Assembly (NCBI GenBank): GCA_942486035.1
Contig: CALNXK010000037.1
Coordinates: 124,001-188,000 of the forward strand
Reading direction: 5' to 3'
DNA length: 64,000 nucleotides
From: Porites lobata
Taxonomy: Eukaryota; Cnidaria; Anthozoa; Scleractinia; Poritidae
Numbering within the stretch: position 1 is the first letter of the stretch; every line of letters starts with the position of its first letter. Shown here one piece after another: positions 43,080-53,000 of this stretch. A program made the translations under genes and the position numbers. The notes under the pieces were generated by a model. It worked only from the letters and a program-made list of their open reading frames with translations, had not been told where the DNA came from and did no database searches.

Positions 43080-46000
43080 CTGAAAGAAGATTTAAACGAT
43101 ACAATACCAGTGAATAGCAAATGAGTTCGACTAAAGACAATTTTATCAGCTATGGCACTGCAAAACTGTAAGTCCTGAAACTTTGTGCGGGATCTAAAAC
43201 TCTCCTTCAACTGAATCCGTCCAGGGGGGACCCTGATAAGCAAGACCCTTAATTATGATAAAGATCCCGGCATAAAGAACATAACTATTCAATCAAAACA
43301 CCTTTCCCTTTCTTATTGGCTGATCATAGGTCCCCTGGCCTGTGTACAGCCGGGGAGAGAGCGTCTGTACCCAGGCTAGGATCTCCCCCCCCGCTAAAAA
43401 GTTTTGGATTATCGACGTCGTGTGAAGACAAAGGGGTGGCAGTTCAGGTTAAGAGAAGAGCAGAAGACGTCGCTCGCTATGCGAAAACAAAATGTCCGAA
43501 TTATTTATTCATGTTTATTGTTTAAAAATGGATAGAATGTACAAAATACCAGAATTATGTTTTTTTTTTCGACTTTTGACATGGACAAGTTAGCGAAAAT
43601 CCGTCACCACCACTGCAAAAAGCGACTTAAAATTAGTAAAATTGCCCAATTTGAAAGCAATTTGCTAAAACCTAACAAAGATATAGGTCCGCAAAGACGA
43701 AAAATTTTACACACGTTTCATGATGGTGGGGCACAAACAACTGAATCGCAACGTTGCGAAGCTACTTCTTTTCTCACTCCCAGACTTCGCGCGGACAACG
43801 GGGCAAGAGAGAACGCCTAGGGACTAGGCTGACTTAAGACTTAACATTTTCAAATTTGGCAACTTTAGGTATCTTTTAAGGTGCTTTTTCCATTGGTGTC
43901 AAAGGTTTTCCCCTAACTGGTCTACAGGGAACCCTGTACTAAGCGATCACTCTTTGAGAATAGCTTACTGAACGCTTCATACAGGTTGACCGTTTAATAA
44001 AGGTTTGACAAACGTGAGAGTTATTCAAGAAAATGATAGCCTGTGCCAGGCTCTGAGATAATATAGTGCGGACGTTTTAAAACGAGCAAAGCGAAAATAA
44101 GACTTGCGCGACTTGGGAAAGGGGGATGGAACTGGCTAAGAAAATGAGGGTAATCAAAGAGCGAAATATCTATCCCACGACTAATTGACCTCCACCTGTT
44201 TCCGCCTATTCTTGGGCCAAAAAAAAAGTTAAAGAACTCTTGACGCCATAAACAGTGCGACCTGTTGCACTAACATGATAGAGGTGAAGACAATAAAAAA
44301 GAATTCATTGGGAACCTTCAAGATCGATTTGTCCATCTCCGTTCAAATCCGCTGCTCTTAAAATTTCTTCAACTTCTTCTTCTGTAAGCTGCTGACCAAG
44401 GTTCATCATGGTCCATTTAAACTCCTCTGAGCTGATGAAACCATTTCCGTCCACGTCAAAGACTTTAAACATGTCTCGAATCTCTACCTCTGTGTCAATT
44501 CCCTTCATTCGTTTGTCCATCAGATGGAGAAATTCCATAAAGTCGATGATACCGTTCCCTTTAAACAAAATCGGTAATATTCGCTAAATCCATCAATAAA
44601 TACGCTGAATTTTAAGCCCCGTCCGCAAGAATCCGGAGATTTTTGAAACCGCACGTTTTGTTACCCGGATTCGTGTTGATCGGGCGCTAAAGCATTTTGG
44701 AAAGTGGTTTCAAAATTTTGCGGTTTGGTTGATGGATTTCCGGGGTGGTTTACTTGGGTTAATTTTTGCTGGGTGATTTGCCGCTGGCCTCTCAGAGTCT
44801 CTACCCCATCATAATCTAGGCTGTGGCCAATTATAGACCCCATTTTAGTCACTTTGGGGCAAATATGTAATTTTCGCGATCCCAGCCTAGTCATTTTCTA
44901 TTTATGTATCTACCTTATATTGAATGAAGAACACTTTACTTTACCCCTAAGGCACATTCTGGTACGTTTGCTAACCGTAAATGTGAAGAACTTTCTTACC
45001 CCAAAGATCCAAACTGAGTGTGCGACCCCATTCTAGTAACTCCATTGAAAATGCAACCCGGTTGTAGTCAATCCAGTAGTGAAAATGCGACCCCATCCAG
45101 CAGCACATCCCCATTAGCCTCTTATAAGGAAGTACCCCCCACCCCCTCCCCGGGAGCGGATTCAGTGGTTTCATGTGGATAGAGGGTCGATTCATGTTAA
45201 AAAACCTGAGGTTTCAAAGCTATACTAACTATTGTAGACACGGTGGTATTTACTTTCTTACTTACTTTCTCTCTCACTCACCCGGGGGTACTGCGGTATA
45301 TGGGCTATATAGGTACGTGCCGCTGTGAAGGATATGGTTTTCAAGCAGTTTACTCTAGGATAGGGTATATAAATGGGATCGTTTGGGTCTAGAATAGGGT
45401 ATCATTTTTCAGGAAACTGATCAATTGGTTGAAGATTTTATCTAGACTAGGTACACAGCTACTCTAGGATAGGGGGATTTGGGGAGTTTACTCTAGTATA
45501 GGGTAGCAAAATTCAGCTGAACTAGCTCTGGTAAAGGTTAAGGGTTCCAGGCTCCCAGCGGCACATCCCCACCCCGAAATTCCTTAAGTGCCCCCCCCCC
45601 GGGCTCAGTCATTTTAAATAAAATTTAACATTCAATGAACAGTGGTGTGGTAAAAAAACTGTGCGACTGAAACAAAGCAACAACACCAAAAAAAGGCAAA
45701 ACAACAATAACAAAAACCAGTACAGTCAGTACAGTGTTACATACAGCTAATAAACTAAGCTTCAAAAACCATTAATAATTTATATAGAAAAAGCAAAAGA
45801 AATTAATGTTTGGGGATTGTCTTTATATCTGATTAAGGCACGGCTAAACTTTACGTCAAATTTTTTAGACCATGAACCCCAATCCTAAATATAAATGTAA
45901 GAATGATTTGATCTATTACAGAGATTTTGAAGCCATCCAAAAAACTCGCATCGCCTCGTGTTTTTAAACCTGTTAATACACTCCTGCTCGTTTTTGAAAC

Positions 46001-48038
46001 AGTACAACAAAAGGGGTAAAAAATTACCGTCCATGTCAATTTCCCGGATAATCTCTTCCAGTTCCTGCTCGGTCGGGTTTTCACCCAGGGATCTCATCAG
46101 CACTCCAAGCTCCTTTGTGTTAATGGTTCCATCGCCGTCTTTATCAAGGAGCGCAAAGGCTTCCTTGAAATCTGTCAAATAAGAACAAGGCTGACACGTC
46201 ATAAAGGAGAAACTTGCAATAACCTGATATTAAAAAGTTGTTCAAGTTAATTGCTGCTACGCGGCAAGCGCTTTAATTTTCCCGGCCAACATTTATAGAT
46301 CATGTTTTTAAAAGAGGGAAAAAAAAACACAAACAACAGACAAACAAGGAAAACGGTTCAACATCCATACTTTGAACCCAAATCACGTGGACCTAGTTAT
46401 CATTCCCAGTTAACGGCAAGGCTTGCGCATCGATAGTCATTTAACATAAACACTTAAAGAATCATCACATTTTACATTAAATTTCTGGCGAGCAGAGATG
46501 AAATATCAATTATTGGTGTCGAAAAAACTAATCGGGTGCTTCTTCACGTGATTCTGTTTATTTCGTTAACTTTGTAACTGTTGTTTATGTGGATGAAATA
46601 ATAACGCATGTGGCCGCTTAACAGAACGCTATTGACCCTCTGGGCTTTTAGTAGCATTTTTCTTAGGGTCCAGCAGGGATATTTCAATTGTTTTCTGCAA
46701 TGTGAAGTAAATACTACAGCAGTAATCATTGACGATAAGTGCTCTTTTCAGTTATAGCACCACAGTAGCATATTTTTTTTTCAGTATCTCTTAACGGAAA
46801 AAATTGAGATATGATAAGTTCACTGGGCACTCAGTTTTAAACTCTTCAGTTAACTGGCTTCAGTAAGTGACTCTGCGAAGCCAAAAAAAAATTTCAAGCA
46901 AATTTCTTTTTGAAAAATACTGAACGCAAATAGTAAGATGTAAAAGTACTGCTAAAGAGGTTTCATTGATTGATCACACGCTCCATGAGAACATATTCAG
47001 AGACTCAAAAGTTGAAACCTGTTTATACAGCTTCGCGAGGTGTTGCGATAAACGTATTTCTAGTTATACAACGTAATAGATAGGCCTATGTAATAGTTAG
47101 TAATGCCGAATAAGTTCCTTTTAAATGGTGGTTCTGTATTTTCGTCTACAAGATCATGACGTAGGATCTCGGCATTGAAAACATACTTCGAATACAGATC
47201 TTACTAAATCTTTTACAATGATAACATAACTAGATAGATACAATGGATGGATCAGAATGTGCCGCTCGGGTCATCATCTCACCTGCAATCTGTCCTTCAG
47301 TTAACGTCAACTCCTGTGAAAGAAAACAGATAGTGGGGCTTTTTACTTTGTTAGAGCAAGTTGAAAAAGTAAAGGAAGAAGTGTTATCACCCGAAACGAT
47401 TTGTGATTTTACGCGCGTTGTCTGTACCTACATCTTCTAGAATGCCCTCACCGAAAAAAAAATTAAAGGGTCATTGGGTTAAAGTAATGACGAACGTAGT
47501 TCTTAATTTATAATTAACGACAATCTCATTTGGTAACTGCGCATTGAACAGTATTAGCTTTAACCTCATCTTGGCAAGTAAAAAGCCTACATAACCTCAT
47601 TACCTATCCCTAACAAGACAAAAATGAAGTCTTGGTGAAATGTGTTCGTTCAGGTAGAGCCGGGATATGCTGTCGTTAGCAGTCGTTTTGAACACATTAT
47701 CGATCCGCATGTACCTGCTCATTAGGTAGTCGTCGGAGCTCTATCTAAGGACAGAATCAGGGCAGTGAAATGAAAGAGAACCATACAGTAGTTCTTGATC
47801 AAGGTTAGCGAAAGCGAAACTGACAGCGGATCCGTGCAAACTAACAAAGTCTTACATGATTTGAGATAATTTTCCTGTAGACCGAAGTCGGACACTGATT
47901 CGTACTGGGAGCATTTACCGACGCATGATTTAAATTGAGGATGTTTACTACACGTTCAGATCTCAATGATAACGGTACGTTGAGTTATTCAGTTCAAGAC
48001 TAAACCAAATTTGTTATACTATTGGTCAGACTTACCAT
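43054..48038 (-). CDS. Calmodulin-like gene C, 148 residues, four standard EF-hands
   Basis: Exons in gene order: 48038-48036 (ATG), 47313-47283, 46171-46028, 44558-44316, 43079-43054. Loops DKDGDGTINTKE, DMDGNGIIDFME, DVDGNGFISSEE and DLNGDGQIDLEE all have acidic or polar residues at 1, 3, 5 and 9 and Glu at 12. This is the copy closest to calmodulin, with VLMRSLGENPTEQELEEII against VMRSLGQNPTEAELQDMI. It still differs at many positions (FALLDKDG; linker DKRMKGIDTEVEIRDMF), which true animal calmodulin does not, so it is a paralogue. The terminal exon encodes EFIKMMSS and stop. Donor 4 is the weak GAAG-GTTCCC. Reading through it gives a stop after GSQ, at 44305-44307. Confidence 0.92.
44316..44558 (-). 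CDS. Gene C exon 4 (loops 2-4)
   Basis: 80 whole codons from NGIIDFMEFLHLM to NGDGQIDLE. Acceptor TTTTGTTTAAAG. The donor GTTCCC is weak, so a longer end at 44305 is possible if the intron is kept. Confidence 0.9.
44800..45154. mobile_element. Decayed element ending in CCCCTCCCCGGG
   Basis: Repeated GCGACCCCAT, CCCATTTTAGTCA and AGTAACTCCATTGAAAATGC motifs, ending GGAAGTACCCCCCACCCCCT and CCCCGGG. The left limit is uncertain. Probably a relative of the 45281 element by its end. Intron 3 of gene C. Confidence 0.45.
45281..45603. mobile_element. 323-bp CCCGGGGGTACT MITE, copy 1
   Basis: Ends CCCGGGGGTACT and AAGTGCCCCCCCCCCGGG are inverted, with CTCA on both outer sides. The interior carries GGGCTATATAGGTACGTGCC and repeated CTAGGATAGGG. 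A decayed copy in the same orientation sits in the matching intron of gene A (57231-57525). Confidence 0.8.
46028..46171 (-). CDS. Gene C exon 3 (loop 1 and start of loop 2)
   Basis: DFKEAFALLDKDGDGTINTK through EEIIREIDMDG, 144 nt. Acceptor TTCTTATTTGACAG, donor GTAATT. Confidence 0.95.
47283..47313 (-). CDS. Gene C exon 2
   Basis: 31 nt encoding ELTLTEGQIA plus one base, like ADQLTEEQIA. Acceptor CTTTCACAG, donor GTGAGA. Confidence 0.88.
48036..48038 (-). CDS. Gene C exon 1 (ATG codon)
   Basis: ATG in GTGTCATG context followed by the near-ideal donor GTAAGT. Fits the ATG-intron structure of calmodulin genes. Confidence 0.65.
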
Positions 48039-49981
48039 GACACAAGCTGCTTGTGTTAGAACACACTGTACCAGATGCTTTTTATAGTCTGTTACTCCCT
48101 CAGATGTCTTGCAACGGGTCTGTCAATTGCTGCAACACAGCTGACAACACAAATGTCTGACTCCACTTGTATGCAGTCTTTAAGTCTTTTATCGCACGAT
48201 CATGCTACTCGTGCATGCTTTGCGGACAGGGACAAGCATGAATGATCTGGTGAATCCAAGATACTTAAATCAACAATGATGTCATGCTATAATGTACGAT
48301 CTTCAGTAACTTGTTTATCTATTTTGTCGGTTAAAGGCTCAGTAAATTATTCAGTCACCCTATAGGAATGCTTTGTTAAGTTGATCTGAGATCATAGCGA
48401 GAGTCTACATCGCAATGGACAAAAGGAATTTATCAACAGAAAAGATCACAGCGAGAGAGAGCTGAGGGTTTAATGTGTATTTCCACATTTCCGGTACCTT
48501 TACATGACAGTGGGGACTGTGGAGACAAGTTTCCGCTTTCTGTTTTTCTCTTATGGTTGGTTTGTCAGTTAAAAGCAGTATAAATTGTCTGCAACCATGT
48601 TAATATCCAACCTAAGTAGCATTCTGGTGAGAAAAGCTTAAATTGGCTTATTTTGTTGTTGAAATGTTGGCCTTTTTGCAACGATCCAATGACCTGCCCG
48701 TGCGAAAAGCGGAAACCCGTGTTCTTGTTACGCGTTCCCAGTGCAAGATAATAGAGTCGAGTCTCCAGAAACGTCTTGGTGACGTCAATTGTGAGTTTAT
48801 TTTGGACACGTTGCGGTATTTACAATCTGATTTCAAAACCGAAAGATCTTGTTTACTTGAGAAATCGAAAAAGAAATTATATGCTCCCTAAAGCCGTACA
48901 TTCTTTGTAATGTATAGTCATTGCGCAGAGCCAGATCCACAAATCTATAATTCACTTAAGAAAAGAAGGCTTAGGTGATTTAGGAAAAAATATCCCAGAA
49001 AGCAAAACTCTTCTATCGAGCTAGTAGACTTACATTTACACAGCAAAAACTGAGCTATGACTGCATCACCTAAACCCAGTCTACACCACTTTGAAAAGTC
49101 TGTGGTCAGCCCCTAAATTTAATGTTTTAAAAGCTGGTTTTAATTCACGAACTTAAGCAGCGGACAATTTACAGGTTATTATTCTACGTCCATATTTTTG
49201 GTTAAAGACCTAAATGACCTAATTGGAAGTTTTTTCGGAAAGCCAAACAAAAAAAGTCAAGATTTTTTCTGGAGCAACAGCATTGGTTGCTTCTAAACTG
49301 GCGGAACGTTAGTCACGACACGTGGAAATGTGCGCAATCTGCATCTTCTAGACTCCTTTATCCTCGTGTACTGAGTCTCCCCTCCCCTTCCCCGGTCAAT
49401 GTTCAAGTTAAGACGTCATTGTCGACACTTCACAGTATCTAGTTTGTCCGTAATCGATTTGTGACAATGCATCAGTAGGCAGTTGTTCAGGCAGTCCTGC
49501 TTCATGGTGCTTCTTAGGTAGTACTTGAGTCGTCTAAGGACAGAAAATGTGAGCTCCGAAGTCGGTCTTTATTTGGTATTGTCAAATACATCGGTAAATG
49601 TGTTTTCGGCACCAAAAGGTGAGGGGGGAGGACTACGGACCCCCTTTCCCCCCTGTTCCGCCGCCTATGGTTGAAACAGAGAATGATAAGAATCAGGAAC
49701 TAAAAATCCTTCTTCCTCGTTTTCTATTTTTACAGTTCTTTCCTTTTCGCGTTTTGCTGGCTCCTGTCGCTGTAAATAGCTCTAAGTGAGTTAAGAAATC
49801 GTCCAATGCTCGTGGAGAGCTTTGATAATCAACCACAACGCGTATAGATGTATAATGCGACTCAGGACTTAATTTTAACGGTCAAAAAGAAAATGATTTC
49901 TATTGTACCACAGTTTAAATCAAACTTTATTTGGCCTGATACTCGTGGTATTAAAGTTCATTATCTTCTCCCAGTTCATGG
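48039..49981. other. Intergenic space between genes C and B
   Basis: Holds the presumed promoter of gene C and 3' UTR of gene B. No further gene or repeat recognised. Confidence 0.5.
49926..49931 (-). terminator. Poly(A) signal of gene B
   Basis: AATAAA on the minus strand, 51 nt after the gene B stop. Confidence 0.5.
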
Positions 49982-50019
49982 TCATGGCTCTGATTTTCGG
50001 GATAGCATTTTCACGAATT
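49982..50019 (-). CDS. Gene B exon 5
   Basis: EFVKMLSRKSEP and stop (TGA). The acceptor has a long pyrimidine run (TTGTTTTTTTTTGTAG) and the phase fits. Confidence 0.82.
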
Positions 50020-53000
50020 CTACAAAAAAAAACAATAAGTCGATTAATTTTTATTCATTCAAAATACTTTTCCGTCTCTGATTGGCCAGCTTGGTTCAGT
50101 TGGCAGAGTGTAGGCCTGGTAAACGGGAAGCCATGAGTTCCCCGGCAGGCCGGGCCAGGGGCCCGTTTCTCGAAGCTCCCGGTAATTACCGGGCCCGTTA
50201 AGCTGTTTTGTTTTCCATTTTAGAAGGGAGTTTTAGAAGTTTTGAAAATTATACAGTAGAGTTATTAGCTAACGAAACAAAATGGACTTCATTAGAGGAC
50301 AGAACACACCCTACTTTTCTTGAGACTTTGATTCAAAAATATGATTCCGGGCCCGTTAAGTTACCGGGACTTTCGAGAAACGGGCCCCAGGACCAGTAAC
50401 CAGGCTTTTTTAAAAAACTTTTAAAATCCTTGGCTGTAATTATTAAACCCTTTCCTAGTGTAGATGATGAAAGGGAGCTTAAGAAACAACGACGGCGACA
50501 GCTATGAATTAAAACGTCACATGAAAATGTAATTTGCTTTGCCTCAAACTTATCCCGCTTGTTCCATCTCGTTTAATTCGTCAAATGCTGGCGAATGTTT
50601 TTGGAGTTGAATTCTAAAGGCTGTATCGAAGTTGAGGAGAAGAAAGGAAACGCTGTTGTCTTGTTTTCCCGTCCTCGCGGACAAATCATGAAATTAGGCA
50701 TTCTCACGTCGGAGTCGTGCAGTGACGGCAAAGAAATGTACAGAAAGGCGTGATGCACCTGCAAAGTTGTTGTTTTGCCAATCTAAACCTATTGCTTTTT
50801 TCGCCGTTCTTAATGACGTCGCCTGTCGTTGTTGCTAATAAGCTCCTCTCTGTTAGCGCCATTGTGAGGTAACGGTAAAAACCCTTGGCTCTATTTATTA
50901 TTTATTTATTTATTTATTGATAAATAAGTACACAAAGCACAAGTTAACGATAATAAGATGCCAAAGCCATTGTTGCGACATTGGTCGAATGGTTGCAAAC
51001 ATTACAATGAGAATAAAATTAATAAGTACAAAATTTACAGAGAAAGGGCAAACTATACAACATATAAAGAATTATTACTGTATATAAAGCAAAATAAACA
51101 TAACAATTAATGATAGTGTGCAAAAAGTAATAAAGAAAAGAGTCTGAAGGGAGAAAAAAAATTGGAGTTCAACTTAGTTTAAACTTGTGCGTACGATCTC
51201 ATTTCTCTAAATTATTCTTCTATTCACTAATTAATATGTTCATGCCCAGCAGAAAATTGGCACCATTTTTTGGAAGCAAAATACTAAGTTATAGGCTTGA
51301 TGCTTTTTCCATAGTCAGATAGTTATACACTTTTCGGTATTCAAGATCTCGAAAAGATCTGCTACAATGAATGCCATTGTGTGGTACGTTGCCGAAAACT
51401 GAATAAGCCAAATGAATGAAAAAACAAAACCACCCACCTAGCCTTCCCTTGATTCAACTTTAACACTATTTTCTCAAATTGGGCAAAATGTAGGATCAAG
51501 AAAGGGGTGGGTGGGTAGTCCCCCCAGAATCTTGCACTGCGAACAAACATACAAACCTTCGAAATTGATTTTTCCGTTCTTTTTAGTGTCTGCTTGACTA
51601 ACAAGCAGGTCGATTTCTTTTCTCGTTAGCCTTTCTGGGATTCTGTTCAAAAGACACCGCAGTTCGTCGGCCTCCATGACGCCTTCCCCGGATTCATCCC
51701 AAATATTGAACAGCTCCAGGACTTCCTGCTGGGTTTCCTGTGCTATCTTCCTCTGCATCAACATGCAAAATTCGTTAAAATCAACAGCGCCACTGCCTTT
51801 AAAGACATGAAAAAATTTATAGTTAGTATTGTTATATTCCTAGACTTTCACTCAACTAAACGGGGACTGCCATTGGTTGATTCTTGGTCACGTGGCCTTG
51901 ACTAAAATCAAAGGTATCCCGATCGTGATACATTAACGATGTATCCCGCTCGGGATACATTGCAGCACGTGATCAAAGCATGGTGGAAAGTGGTGTGACA
52001 GAAGGCGGGAAAAACACCGCCAGGTCCACCCAGTTTTCTTTTTCGTGAATGAACACAACAACACAAAAACGAAGCCTCAAGCTAAAAAGCAACGATTTTT
52101 AAAGTTATCCCATAAGTTCCCAGAAGAAAAACAGCAGCTAGTGGAGGAAAAAGATGCAGATAATATGAGGAAAGTACTTTTGTTTGTAAATTATTCATTC
52201 AGTGGTTTTGACTTTTGAGAATTAAATTTGTGTTGTTATAAGTCAGTATAAGTACCGAGTCGACTGTTTTGGTTCGCTCCGGTTATTCTTTTGTTGCTGT
52301 TGAAGTGAAAGTCTAGAAATATAACAAAACACTTAATGTCAGGTCCCTCGGGAAACCAGTTAGTTTTGTTTTCCCTCGAGTCCTGATGTTTCCCTCGACT
52401 TCGTCTCGGGAAACATCAGGACTCTTGGGAAAACAAAACTAACCGTTTCCCACGGGATCTGACAGTATAATGTTTACACTACCGGTAATCTAATTCACCT
52501 ATTTCACTTGACAGAGAATCTGTTTAGTTCTTTGGGCAGTCGCAACATTTCACCTTTTTTACTGCATCTTTGTCACCTGTTTGTTCTCAAGGCTTTTCCT
52601 TCGCAAAGTAAACGATGTCCGAGTCAAAAGGTAAATTGTCAAACATTTGATGTTATTATCTTATGATCAAATGGGAAGGAAATTTAAAATATTAACCGCC
52701 TTCCTACAATCTGAACTAGAGGCATCCAACGAGGCTGTTAAACTACCTTTTTGCTCTTCGCTTCCGGTTGCTAACGGTAAGTCTTTCAAAATCGGAGATT
52801 GAGTTGGAATTCTTGCAAGAATATTTCAGGGGCACCCAACGAGAATATCGTTTAAAACCACTTAAACACAGTAGCCAGAGTAGCATTGTTAAACGTATTT
52901 TAGTATTTAAACGGTAGATATAGGCATATTTTTATCCCCTAAAAATTTTCATCTGTTCGGATTTCCTATCTGAAAGTCTAGTGATCCGAAAATTATAGGG

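Noticed and set aside
44305..44315. Stop after GSQ as the normal end of gene C
   Set aside because: A proper terminal exon exists at 43054-43079. The early stop is kept only as a possible retained-intron form.
50085..50154. Functional tRNA gene
   Set aside because: The arms do not pair as a cloverleaf and the sequence is split by a MITE.
50550..50587. Alternative last exon of gene B (FDELNEMEQAG)
   Set aside because: Phase fits, but 49982-50019 gives EFVKM, matching the family, with a far better acceptor.
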